Part shown: positions 37,603 through 45,799 of the stretch, one piece after another
Layout: each line of letters starts with the position of its first letter
Numbering within the stretch: position 1 is the stretch's first letter
Assembly: GCF_023380205.1 (NCBI RefSeq)
Contig: NZ_CP093361.1
Coordinates: forward strand, 868,001 to 932,000
DNA: 64,000 nt
Source: Nicoliella spurrieriana
Lineage (GTDB): Bacteria > Bacillota > Bacilli > Lactobacillales > Lactobacillaceae
Direction of reading: 5' to 3'
Notes under the pieces: model-generated
The model's input: only the letters and a program-made list of their open reading frames with translations
Databases searched by the model: none
Told to the model about the DNA's origin: nothing
Made by a program: the position numbers and the translations under genes

Positions 37603-38577
37603 TTGAAAACAATTTTAGCGATTCACACTGGTGGAACGATTTCGATGTCCGCAGATGACAACGGTGAGGTGATGCCCAACCAGGAAAATCCAATCGCTGG
37701 CCATGATGTCACTCTCGATGGAACGGTGAAGTTAATCAATGATCCAATGTTTAATCTTCCATCACCGCATATGACCCCTGAAATCATGCTTAAATTAAGG
37801 GACCGGGTGTTAAAAGCCGAACGGGATGGAATTGATGGCGTCGTAATTACCCACGGGACCGATACACTGGAAGAGACGGCCTATTTTTTGGACCTGACCT
37901 TACCGAACCGCCTACCGGTAGTATTAACCGGGGCGATGCGCTCTTCTAATGAAATTGGCTCCGATGGGTTGTATAACCTCCAGAGTTCAGTGGCAGTGGC
38001 CGCATCTGACGATGCAATTGGGAAGGGCGTATTGGTTGTAATGAATGATGAAATCCACACGGCACGCTATGTGACTAAGACGCATACTACGAACCTAGCG
38101 ACCTTTAAGACCCCCACTTTTGGCCCCTTAGGGATCATTAGCAAGCATCAGCCATACTTCTTTCAAGAGTTGATCAAAAGCGATGCCTTTAACATCGACC
38201 ACGTTGAAGCAGGTATCTTTTTATTGAAAGCCTTTGCCGGGATGGATGGGACCCTATTGGATGCTTTGAACAACGGGAATACGAAGGGCTTAGTAATTGA
38301 AGGATTAGGATCTGGCAATTTACCACCCGCTACCTTACCAGCGTTAAAACGCATCTTGGACCGGGGGATTCCAGTGATTTTAGTTTCACGGTGTTATAAT
38401 GGGATGGCGCAAGATATTTATGATTATCAAGGCGGCGGGATCGAGCTCGAAAAAATGGGCGTAAGCCTCTGTCGGGGGTTAAATGGTCCCAAGGCGCGCA
38501 TCAAGTTGATCGTAGGGGTCAGCAATGGCCTACAAGGGGATCAATTAAAACAGTATATGAGTACTGCAATCTCTTAA
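37603..38577 (+). CDS. ansA: L-asparaginase
   Basis: Hydrolyses asparagine to aspartate and ammonia. The 324 residues begin ILAIHTGGTISMS, carrying the first catalytic Thr, and contain VITHGTDTLEETAYFL with the second Thr-Asp pair; RSSNEIGSDG and GLGSGNLPP complete the family signature. No signal peptide is visible, so it is a cytoplasmic type. GGGGG precedes a TTG or ATG-equivalent start at 37603. The aspartate produced could feed the lysine and arginine routes elsewhere in the window (inference). Followed 18 bases later by an unknown gene. Confidence 0.93.
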   Translation: MKTILAIHTGGTISMSADDNGEVMPNQENPIAGHDVTLDGTVKLINDPMFNLPSPHMTPEIMLKLRDRVLKAERDGIDGVVITHGTDTLEETAYFLDLTLPNRLPVVLTGAMRSSNEIGSDGLYNLQSSVAVAASDDAIGKGVLVVMNDEIHTARYVTKTHTTNLATFKTPTFGPLGIISKHQPYFFQELIKSDAFNIDHVEAGIFLLKAFAGMDGTLLDALNNGNTKGLVIEGLGSGNLPPATLPALKRILDRGIPVILVSRCYNGMAQDIYDYQGGGIELEKMGVSLCRGLNGPKARIKLIVGVSNGLQGDQLKQYMSTAIS

Positions 38578-38595
38578 AAATTGCGGGGGAATTGA

Positions 38596-39795
38596 ATGGG
38601 AATTGTAATTAATAATTTAAAAGCTGCGTACAATCGCGGTGCAGTTGTGAACGTCTATCGCGTTGATGACATCATTTTTACTGGATATGTATACCTACTG
38701 GATGAAAACAGTGAGGAATTAGTGCTTAGGACCTACGACGAGTGGGGAATGCCGGATGGGATGGTTTATTTAGACCTGATGGTCGTCTACGATGTGGAAG
38801 TGGATAATAGCCAGGATCTACAGCTTATGAAGCGCCGGATGGATATTGCTAAGCACTACCATTTTAAAGAAATTGCTGAAACGAACCTGATGCCGATTAA
38901 CAAATTGGCAAACATTCGCTTGGAAATTTTGGGCCGTTCCTACGTAGAGGGGCAGATGGTCATGGTGACCGTTGAACAACCCCATGGAGTGCCACAGAGT
39001 TACAAGGGACTTGTAAATCAGGTCGTCAGTAGCGAAGCGGTTGAATTAATAACGGTGGATAAGACTGATTTTAGTAGTCACCACAAAACTACGATTCAAA
39101 TTGCCGAAATTACGACGATTGAATTTCTGGGGAAGGAACTAACAATGCTGACCAAGAATCGGCAGTTATTGTTTGGTGATTCCGTCGACCAGGTCGAAGT
39201 AGCTGGCGATGATCCGCACATTTTGGACCTGTTTGCCGATTCTAAGGCCACCCACCGGTTATTCGAAATTGAATCGGCTGCGAATAATGGGTATTACTAC
39301 ATTGGCTACGTCGTCAATTATAATTACGAGTACGTCATCTTTAACCTGGTCACGATGAGTGGGCAGTTTGGTGGCTACGTGTTGATGAGAAACACCATGG
39401 TCGCACGCTTGTTTATCGATTCCGATTACCTGCGGTTGATTAAGCGCTTTAATCAAGAGAACCGGCAGGCGGATACGTTCTTAGAGCCGGTCTTAAATGA
39501 TGAACGTGAATTTGATATGGGCGCGGACGTATTAGATGCGTTATTGGAACAGGCCATTAACCTCCATCAATTAGTGCGGATTGCTTCCCGGAATGCCGAG
39601 GGGCAATTAGGGTATCCGGTCGATATGACTCCGATTACCAAGCAAGTCCATTTCCAACCCGTTGATCTTGACTATACCGAATTAGATGCTAAACAAGCGG
39701 TGGCGTTCAATGATATCGGTGAGTTAGCATTTGGCTATCTCGAGGCCTTTTTGGTCGATGATGGACTGAACTTTGCTAAAAATCAAAATCATTAA
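38596..39795 (+). CDS. Uncharacterised protein with three repeated beta-rich modules
   Basis: Family not recognised. The 399-residue soluble protein appears to consist of repeated beta-rich units: residues 15-75 (VNVYRVDDIIFTGYVYLLDE ... MVVYDVEV), about 105-195 (RLEILGRSYVEG ... ITTIEFLG) and about 220-290 (RLFEIESAANNGYYYIGYVV ... MVARLFID). Each has a short basic start, a G-Y or G-x-V strand, a variable loop and a closing strand, followed by a helical run of Leu and Lys. This pattern recalls Sm/Lsm or PRC-barrel folds, but that is only inference. It follows asparaginase by 18 bases and is probably cotranscribed. Confidence 0.65.
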   Translation: MGIVINNLKAAYNRGAVVNVYRVDDIIFTGYVYLLDENSEELVLRTYDEWGMPDGMVYLDLMVVYDVEVDNSQDLQLMKRRMDIAKHYHFKEIAETNLMPINKLANIRLEILGRSYVEGQMVMVTVEQPHGVPQSYKGLVNQVVSSEAVELITVDKTDFSSHHKTTIQIAEITTIEFLGKELTMLTKNRQLLFGDSVDQVEVAGDDPHILDLFADSKATHRLFEIESAANNGYYYIGYVVNYNYEYVIFNLVTMSGQFGGYVLMRNTMVARLFIDSDYLRLIKRFNQENRQADTFLEPVLNDEREFDMGADVLDALLEQAINLHQLVRIASRNAEGQLGYPVDMTPITKQVHFQPVDLDYTELDAKQAVAFNDIGELAFGYLEAFLVDDGLNFAKNQNH

Positions 39796-39796
39796 T

Positions 39797-39825
39797 AAAA
39801 AAACCAGCCCAATGGCTGGTTTTTT
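39797..39825. terminator. Bidirectional terminator
   Basis: AAAAAACCAGCC and GGCTGGTTTTTT pair around a short loop between two convergent genes. Confidence 0.9.
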
Positions 39826-40030
39826 ACTTAGTAAAATTATCTTGATTGTTTTCAATGAAGTTTTCAATTAACTCTTTTTCTTCGTTGGTGGGTTGCTTTT
39901 CCATCGACTTGATGTCGTGAAGCCGTTCAACGCTAATGTGGAGATTGAAAGCTAACTGGGTATCTGGCCAAGCCGTGTCCTTTTGGAAATCAATAATTTC
40001 CTTTGAAATGGTACTAATTCCATTAGTCAT
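39824..40030 (-). CDS. Small uncharacterised protein, possibly helix-turn-helix
   Basis: A 68-residue protein, mostly helical. The stretch WPDTQLAFNLHISVERLHDIKS has the spacing of a helix-turn-helix (a QLAF-type first helix, HIS turn, and a second helix with RLHDIK), similar to XRE-type domains, and is followed by NEEKELIENFIEN. I infer possible DNA binding, though the turn region is not diagnostic. AGGAGG sits upstream of the ATG. It is a single gene between a terminator and the thiamine transporter genes. Confidence 0.6.
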   Translation of the reverse strand: MTNGISTISKEIIDFQKDTAWPDTQLAFNLHISVERLHDIKSMEKQPTNEEKELIENFIENNQDNFTK

Positions 40031-40105
40031 AATCTGCCTCCTGAAGTGGTTGATTAACTTAATTATATTATAACCAGGCCTGAATTAAAAGGTCCATGCC
40101 TGATT

Positions 40106-40753
40106 TCAGAATATAAAGATCGGGACCTGCACCAAAATTAACCAAAGGGCGCAACTTGCAAAATCGGTCCATTTGACGGCCGTTTTGACCACGTGGGTCC
40201 GCGGGGCGTCCTCAACAAAGCCGTGTGAAATCATGGCCTGAGAGAGGTCACTTGACCAGTTGATGGCTGCTAAGATGGCCTTGAAATATAACTTAGGCGA
40301 CCACAATTGCATTGTGACCCCCCGCATTAAGGCGGCATGGCGAATCGTTTGGACCTCGATGATAATCCGTGGGACCAGGTTGAACGCCGTCAAGACCCCG
40401 TATGCAAATTTGGATGGTAATTTAAAATTTTGTTCGAGGGTGAATGCCAGGTCCTTGATGTTGGTAGTCATGGTAAATGTGGCTCCCAACCAGATATAGG
40501 TAAATAACCGGGTAAAAAGGACCCACCCAATTTCTGGGCCCTGGGTTCCATAGAAGACCTGTGAGACCAACAGTCCGGTGGCTGGAATGATGGGGTATAA
40601 AAACAGGTACAGTAATGATTTGAATGCGACCCGTTTGAGTAATAAATAAGTAAGACAGACCGCGATGATGCACAGGTTGACTGGAATGTTTTGGACGAAT
40701 GAAATTTCGATCCCAATGATAATGGTCATTAATAATTTGATTGCTGGGTTCAT
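40106..40753 (-). CDS. ykoC: ECF-type transporter membrane (T) component, YkoC-like
   Basis: Transmembrane coupling component of a thiamine/HMP-type ECF transporter, 215 residues with five or so helices. The cytoplasmic helices carry the family's Ala-Arg-Gly-type coupling motifs, here RHAALMRGVTM and SHGFVEDAPRT. Its ATG overlaps the stop of the ATPase gene (ATGA), showing translational coupling. With ykoD and ykoE it forms the whole importer behind a TPP riboswitch. Confidence 0.88.
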   Translation of the reverse strand: MNPAIKLLMTIIIGIEISFVQNIPVNLCIIAVCLTYLLLKRVAFKSLLYLFLYPIIPATGLLVSQVFYGTQGPEIGWVLFTRLFTYIWLGATFTMTTNIKDLAFTLEQNFKLPSKFAYGVLTAFNLVPRIIIEVQTIRHAALMRGVTMQLWSPKLYFKAILAAINWSSDLSQAMISHGFVEDAPRTHVVKTAVKWTDFASCALWLILVQVPIFIF

Positions 40754-42180
40754 AGTAGGGCCCCCCGATACGTTAGTTGTTGATTTTTAAATTCAACGTG
40801 GTAGTCAAATAGGGTTTCTAAGCCGCTCAACTGATGACTGATAATGATGATGGTCTGGTGAAAGCGTTGGCTAGCCGTTTGTAACATTTGGACGATGACT
40901 GCTAATGAATTGATATCGAGGCCCTTGAACGGTTCGTCCATTAATAAGACATCGGTCCCCATGATCAACATTTCAATAATTTGGAGCTTCTTTTTTTGCC
41001 CCTCGCTAAGCGTGTAGACCACCTGTTGTTCGTGCCCGTCAAGGTGTAAGGCCGTTAGCATTGCGTTGATATCATCTTGCGTGTAATGATGGTTACTTGC
41101 GTTTTTAACCGATAGGGCGAGCTCTTCTTCCATCGTAATGTCAATAAATTGCATTTCAGCATCTTGAAAAACGAGGGCAACGTTGGCAAGGTACTTTTTC
41201 TTACGGAGCTTTTGAATATCTTGACCGTGGTATGCAATTAATCCCTGGTATTTAAATAAGCGGGTCATTGCTTTGAACAGCGTTGACTTTCCAATCCCGT
41301 TCTCACCGGTAATCAGGGTCACCCGATGGGCGTAAAATTGAAATTGAGGGGCCCTTAGTAACGTGGCTTGCCCCTGCTTTATTTCACAGTCGGTTAAGTT
41401 CAATGCAGCCTGCTCATTTGGGGTCGGCAGTGCTAATTTGACCGCCTTTAAATCAGCATGATCGAACGGGACCAATAGTTGCTCGACCTGGGCATTAGTT
41501 AACTTTTGAATTTGGTACTGGTGGGCTTCTAAGTAAAAGAAGTCATCAACGACGTCTTGGTACCCGGACAGGTCATGATCAACTAAAATAATCGTTTTGC
41601 CCCGTTGGTCGCGTAACCGGACTAACTGGTGCAATAGATCGGCTCGTGAAGTGCGGTCCAAGCTGGCGAACGGTTCATCCAACAAGATGACATCCGAATC
41701 CATTGCGATGATGATGGCAAGGGCCACCTTTTGTTTTTCACCACCGGAGAGCGCGTTAAGGTGTCGGTGCTTTAATTTTTGAATGTTAACAAATTGAAGG
41801 GCGGCATCAATCCGTTCTGGGATTACTTCCGGATCGACTTGCCGGTTTTCGAGAGCAAATTGGAGTTCGTCGTTGACGGTGGTCATCGTAAATTGTTGGT
41901 TCGGATTTTGAAACATCATTGAAACGACGCCACTTAAAGCGGTCGGCTGAATCTCAGCTAATGGCTTCGGACCGATCTTAATCGTACCGGTGTACTCACC
42001 ATTGGCAAATTCAGGATAGAGTCCCGCAATTGATTTTAAAAGGGTTGACTTACCGGTTCCAGACGGTCCGGCAATCAGGCTGATGTGCGCATCCGTAAAG
42101 GTTAGGTTGACGTCGGCTAAGACGGGGTGGGCACTATTTTGGTAGGTGAACGTAAAATGACTGACGGTAACGGCTGCCAT
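40750..42180 (-). CDS. ykoD: ECF-type transporter double ATPase, YkoD-like
   Basis: Energy-coupling protein with two fused ABC ATPase domains in 476 residues. Domain 1 (1-230) has Walker A GPSGTGKST, signature LSGGEKQKVALA and Walker B VILLDEPFASLD. Domain 2 (from about 265) has GENGIGKST, a modified signature LSEGQKKKLQI and LLMDEPFKGLD. Two different ATPase halves in one chain are typical for YkoD, unlike the separate EcfA1 and EcfA2. It overlaps ykoC. A hairpin with a U-run separates it from ykoE. Confidence 0.92.
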   Translation of the reverse strand: MAAVTVSHFTFTYQNSAHPVLADVNLTFTDAHISLIAGPSGTGKSTLLKSIAGLYPEFANGEYTGTIKIGPKPLAEIQPTALSGVVSMMFQNPNQQFTMTTVNDELQFALENRQVDPEVIPERIDAALQFVNIQKLKHRHLNALSGGEKQKVALAIIIAMDSDVILLDEPFASLDRTSRADLLHQLVRLRDQRGKTIILVDHDLSGYQDVVDDFFYLEAHQYQIQKLTNAQVEQLLVPFDHADLKAVKLALPTPNEQAALNLTDCEIKQGQATLLRAPQFQFYAHRVTLITGENGIGKSTLFKAMTRLFKYQGLIAYHGQDIQKLRKKKYLANVALVFQDAEMQFIDITMEEELALSVKNASNHHYTQDDINAMLTALHLDGHEQQVVYTLSEGQKKKLQIIEMLIMGTDVLLMDEPFKGLDINSLAVIVQMLQTASQRFHQTIIIISHQLSGLETLFDYHVEFKNQQLTYRGALL

Positions 42181-42203
42181 TAATAACTTCCTCTCTATTA
42201 GTT

Positions 42204-42244
42204 AAAAATAAAGCACTTATCAGCAAGGCTCCATAAGTGCTTTA
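42204..42244 (-). terminator. Intercistronic hairpin between ykoE and ykoD
   Basis: On the minus strand AAAGCACTTAT and ATAAGTGCTTT form a stem around a 12-base loop, followed by ATTTTT. As it sits inside the unit it may be a leaky terminator or an mRNA-stabilising hairpin that gives more ykoE than ykoDC transcript. Confidence 0.65.
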
Positions 42245-42266
42245 TCCCTATTTAGTCATTTGATGA

Positions 42267-42824
42267 TTATGCTGTAATTGCGTGGCTACGCTTCAACAAC
42301 TTGGTGATGGCCATTGAAACGGGGTCACTGAAGACCCAGACCGAAATGAAGCGAATGATGAACAAGATAATGACCATCCCGATGCCATAGGCATTGTAAC
42401 CGTTTCTGAACCAATCCCAGATAAACGTGATGATGGTGGTAAACAGACTCCCTAAGAACAATTGGAAGTGGCCGTACTTTTTGTAGCCGGTCACGGCAAA
42501 CCCTAATTCGGCCCCGGCCCCTTGAATTAATCCGGAAACCACGTTCATGACGCCCCATTGGTCACCGAGGAACATTTCAACGACTGCCCCGGCCACTTCT
42601 GAGAAGATTGCGACCCCGGGCATCTTAAAGATGGCCCCGGCAAGCGGTCCAGCAACGATCCAAAGTCCCAATGAAATATCATTGGCGGCCGGTGCTAACC
42701 CGATTGGGGTTAAAATTAAGGTGAGGGCGTTATAGATAAAACTGGTCAACCAGAAGATGACCCCACACACGATGGCAATTAATGCAATTAAAATAATGTT
42801 TCTAAGACTCCATTTTTTGGACAT
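42267..42824 (-). CDS. ykoE: Thiamine/HMP ECF transporter substrate-binding protein YkoE
   Basis: Membrane substrate-capture (S) component of 185 residues with five or six hydrophobic helices. It begins KKWSLRNIILIALIAIVCG and contains LAPAANDISLGLWIVAGPLAG and AGAELGFAVTGYKKYG, typical of the YkoE family for thiamine or its hydroxymethylpyrimidine precursor. A TPP riboswitch lies directly upstream, and YkoD and YkoC follow. GGAAGGA precedes the ATG. The vitamin class is firm; thiamine versus precursor is open. Confidence 0.9.
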   Translation of the reverse strand: MSKKWSLRNIILIALIAIVCGVIFWLTSFIYNALTLILTPIGLAPAANDISLGLWIVAGPLAGAIFKMPGVAIFSEVAGAVVEMFLGDQWGVMNVVSGLIQGAGAELGFAVTGYKKYGHFQLFLGSLFTTIITFIWDWFRNGYNAYGIGMVIILFIIRFISVWVFSDPVSMAITKLLKRSHAITA

Positions 42825-42878
42825 GGAAAATCCTTCCTTTCAAATAAAATAGATAAATGATCATGGTTAAATAGATAG

Positions 42879-43010
42879 AAAAAGGGGCCCTCAAAACGAG
42901 GGTCCCCCTAGATATGTACACCATTGATCAATGAAAACGTTTTCCTCCACCAGTACTAACTGGATCAGGTTCAATGGGTATTATCTCAGCCGAATAGCAC
43001 CCCAAACATC
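42879..43010 (-). ncRNA. TPP riboswitch (THI element) with terminator
   Basis: On the minus strand the aptamer shows GGGGTGC, GCTGAGATAATACCC, GAACCTGATCCAGTTAGTAC and GGTGGAGGAAAACG (about 42936-43010). A terminator follows: GGGGGACCCTC / GAGGGCCCC with TTTTT (42879-42910). Thiamine pyrophosphate should stop transcription of ykoE-ykoD-ykoC. Confidence 0.95.
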
Positions 43011-43189
43011 TCTATATCTATTTAACTTGATTAGTGTAACGTAATCTAAAATGAAATGCAAGGTCAAATGTTACAAACGAAATGCTTAGATAACACTTAG
43101 TTTACATTTGCCATAAATGAATTGTTAATCATTTGCTAAGATGTTAAGTTAATACTATGATTTCCGTAATAAAAAGAAGGGTTGATAAA

Positions 43190-44209
43190 ATGAATTTAAA
43201 AAAGAATCTGACGAAACTGGTGATTGTAATGACCACCACCGCTGGAGTGGGGTTGGCGCCAGCCGTGAATTCGTTCTTTGGAACGGTATCCCCCCAGACG
43301 TTTAGTGCCAGTGCCGCATACAATTATAATTACGATTATGATGATGGGGCTTCCGGGATTACCACGAACAACATTGTTCCTGGTAATTATAAAATGAAGC
43401 ATGCCGCCGCTGCAATGGCAATCGATGCGACTAACGGGCAGGTAATTTACGCTAAGAATGCGAATAAAAAAATGAAGGTGGCATCGATAGCGAAGTTGAT
43501 GACCCTCTACCTAGTGGTCAGAAAGGCCCAGGAGACGAACGGCTGGAACCAAGTCGTTGATACCTCAAATGCCGGACTCCGTTCGATGAGTTATAACAAT
43601 AATATCGGTGGGGGCTTTAAGTTCGTTGCCGGCCGGAAATACACCGTAAGGCAATTGTACCGGGCAACGCTAATTGAATCATCAAACAATGCTGCGATTG
43701 CACTGGGCCAATGGGTCGCTGGTTCGAACGGCAATTTTATTGATATGATGAATAAACAGGCCCAAGCATGGGACCTGAATGCGACCTTTAACTCCGCATC
43801 CGGCTTAGAAAATAACGATTTAGTTCACTATGGCTATAAGTATACCGGCGGGGCTACTGCCGGGAACATGGTAAGTGCCAAGGCGCTTGCTGTAATTGCC
43901 CAACACCTCTTGACCTATTATCCACAGGTAGTCAATGATGCGAAGCTGGGCACGGCTAAGGTAGCTGGACAAAACCTCTATAATTATAATAATTTATTGA
44001 AGGGGCGGACGTTCTATGATCCTAAATTATACGTCGATGGGCTAAAGACCGGATATACCCCTGCTGCTGGACTATGCTTTGTCGGGACCGGCCAACTACC
44101 TGGGAAGCACCGAATCATCACGGTTACGATCAATGACCCATACGAATTTAGTGATCAACGCGACTTAATGCGCTATATTTACAAGAATTCATCCATTTAT
44201 AATGAATAA
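43190..44209 (+). CDS. dacA: D-alanyl-D-alanine carboxypeptidase (penicillin-binding, low molecular mass)
   Basis: Secreted or membrane-associated serine DD-peptidase that trims the terminal D-Ala of peptidoglycan stems. It has 339 residues: signal peptide (1 to about 42, ending near SASA), a short tract of alternating Tyr, Asn and Asp (44-52), then the catalytic triad motifs SIAK (Ser99, Lys102), SNN (165-167) and KTG (286-288). The C-terminal beta domain of PBP5-type enzymes appears to be lacking. Start: ATG at 43190 nine bases after AGAAGGG. An upstream in-frame start has no ribosome site. Confidence 0.92.
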   Translation: MNLKKNLTKLVIVMTTTAGVGLAPAVNSFFGTVSPQTFSASAAYNYNYDYDDGASGITTNNIVPGNYKMKHAAAAMAIDATNGQVIYAKNANKKMKVASIAKLMTLYLVVRKAQETNGWNQVVDTSNAGLRSMSYNNNIGGGFKFVAGRKYTVRQLYRATLIESSNNAAIALGQWVAGSNGNFIDMMNKQAQAWDLNATFNSASGLENNDLVHYGYKYTGGATAGNMVSAKALAVIAQHLLTYYPQVVNDAKLGTAKVAGQNLYNYNNLLKGRTFYDPKLYVDGLKTGYTPAAGLCFVGTGQLPGKHRIITVTINDPYEFSDQRDLMRYIYKNSSIYNE

Positions 44210-44259
44210 TCATTGGACAGCAAGCTAGTTGCAAAAATGATATAATGATACCAAACCAA

Positions 44260-44290
44260 ACTCACGACTTTAATCGTGGGTTTTTATTTT
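44260..44290 (+). terminator. Terminator after the DD-carboxypeptidase
   Basis: ACTCACGA pairs with TCGTGGGT around CTTTAA, followed by TTTTATTTT. An extended -10 (TGATATAAT at about 44238) lies just upstream, so this hairpin could also act in the leader of the next gene. Confidence 0.65.
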
Positions 44291-44305
44291 GAGGGGATGA
44301 ATTGG

Positions 44306-45040
44306 ATGAAGAAGTTACTCTTAGCTGACCTGGACCACGGGTTTTTGTCCGCAACGGACCAGCTTGATAAATCACGATTGAATCAGCAATTAGCAGCACT
44401 CGCCACCCAAGGAGTGCAGATGGGCTTTATGACGGTGTTGCCGTATGCCAAATTGATTCAAATTTTGCGGGGAATTCAGGCTCCGGTAACCCTGATTTGT
44501 GAAGGGGGTGCCCAAACGGTGAACGACCGGGTCGTGACCGGGGACATCCCCATTGATTATGACACTTGGACGGATGCGTTACAGTGGTTGCAGGGCCAGC
44601 GCGATTTTAACACCGCCTACGTCGTGCTTTCCGGAAAAATGAATGCCTATACCGATGCTCACGATGACAATTCAGCTGCACAAGCGTTCAGTCAAATTTA
44701 CCCATCGCTTTATCAGATGAGTGATTTAACCCTCGTTGGTGATACGGTGTATCAAATGAGTCTTTACTTTGCTAATGGCGACTTACAAACGCTAGCGCAG
44801 ACCTTTAACAGTCATTTTAACGGGCGCTTAGTGGCGGTTGCATCCGAGCATTTGCTTTGGATTACCGCATTTGAGGCATCCTATGCTAATGCAATCGACC
44901 AGTTGAGCACTGAATTAGAACTCCCCGACCAAGCGGTAGTGATGCTTACCCAGCAAGCAGGCACCGACCCCATCGATGCCATCATGGGAACCGAGCCGGT
45001 TGATGGATACGATGCGATTGATCAGTGGCTATCCAAATAG
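44306..45040 (+). CDS. Degenerate HAD-superfamily (Cof-like) protein
   Basis: A 244-residue protein with the outline of a Cof-type HAD phosphatase. The first strand reads LLLADLDHGF (Asp8-x-Asp10), but the following Gly-Thr is replaced, and the usual Thr/Ser motif II, the catalytic Lys and the GD-x-x-N-D motif near the end are not recognisable (VVMLTQQAGTDPIDAIM). It may be a sugar-phosphatase relative that has lost or changed activity. The start at 44306 follows GAGGGG by nine bases. Its function cannot be given. Confidence 0.6.
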   Translation: MKKLLLADLDHGFLSATDQLDKSRLNQQLAALATQGVQMGFMTVLPYAKLIQILRGIQAPVTLICEGGAQTVNDRVVTGDIPIDYDTWTDALQWLQGQRDFNTAYVVLSGKMNAYTDAHDDNSAAQAFSQIYPSLYQMSDLTLVGDTVYQMSLYFANGDLQTLAQTFNSHFNGRLVAVASEHLLWITAFEASYANAIDQLSTELELPDQAVVMLTQQAGTDPIDAIMGTEPVDGYDAIDQWLSK

Positions 45041-45121
45041 CAAAATTTGTTATCTGTTGATTAACCAGGTACAATAGGGCAAGAGGTCAGTTGTATTATT
45101 TTATTTTAAAGGAGCTTGCTT

Positions 45122-45736
45122 ATGGCATCAGCCTGGAATTTGATTGGGCTTTTAATGTGGATTGTAATCTTAATCGATTTGATTTGGATGATCATCTCCA
45201 TTAAAAAGCGAAACCGACGGGCTTTGTTAAATCAAGATGGTAAATCGAAACAGCATCATTTGATGATTTTAATTGGGCAGGGAACGTTTTTGTTAGTTGC
45301 ACTCGTTTTGATGGGCAGCGTCTATTTGAACCCAAGTAGAGCTGTCAGTAACGTTTCAATTATGAAAAATTATAAGCCGATCGTGTTGGACACGAACGGG
45401 CGCCAGTCATACTACGTGAACGTTTACGATTCTAAGAATCGCTTAGCAAAGCATGATTATACCTACCTGACAAAGGGAGAACGGTATCGAGTTCCCAGCA
45501 ACGAGTCGATCATCGTTGCTGGAAATGACAAAGTGGCGTACCCAATGGAAACCTATCATTCCAATTTCAATCGAATGAAATCGTTAGATCAAAAGTACCA
45601 AAAAGCTTGGATCGAAACCATTAATGCAAAGTATAGACCAGGCTTAGTCAATGGCTTGGGGATGCGAGTGGGGCATCGGGCAAGTTATTACGTTATCATC
45701 AGAGTCCCAGACCACTCGTTTATTTACTACCACTAA
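45122..45736 (+). CDS. Uncharacterised membrane protein with two N-terminal helices
   Basis: A 204-residue protein with helix 1 (about 4-27), a short basic cytoplasmic loop (KKRNRRALLNQDG), helix 2 (about 48-68), and a soluble extracytoplasmic domain of about 135 residues rich in Tyr, Asn and Lys. The domain has the feel of a lipoprotein-like DUF4811 fold, but no diagnostic motif is seen. The ATG at 45122 follows AAGGAGC by eight bases. Single gene with its own terminator. Confidence 0.6.
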   Translation: MASAWNLIGLLMWIVILIDLIWMIISIKKRNRRALLNQDGKSKQHHLMILIGQGTFLLVALVLMGSVYLNPSRAVSNVSIMKNYKPIVLDTNGRQSYYVNVYDSKNRLAKHDYTYLTKGERYRVPSNESIIVAGNDKVAYPMETYHSNFNRMKSLDQKYQKAWIETINAKYRPGLVNGLGMRVGHRASYYVIIRVPDHSFIYYH

Positions 45737-45753
45737 TCCGGTGGATTGACCCT

Positions 45754-45799
45754 ATCAAAAAGACGTTGTCGATTTAATATCGACAGCGTCTTTTTGATT
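45754..45799. terminator. Bidirectional terminator
   Basis: ATCAAAAAGACG(T)TGTCGAT pairs with ATCGACAGCGTCTTTTTGAT between two convergent genes. Confidence 0.9.

Noticed and set aside
39824-40030. Antitoxin of a toxin-antitoxin pair
   Set aside because: It is a single small gene with a possible helix-turn-helix, but no toxin-like partner is adjacent.
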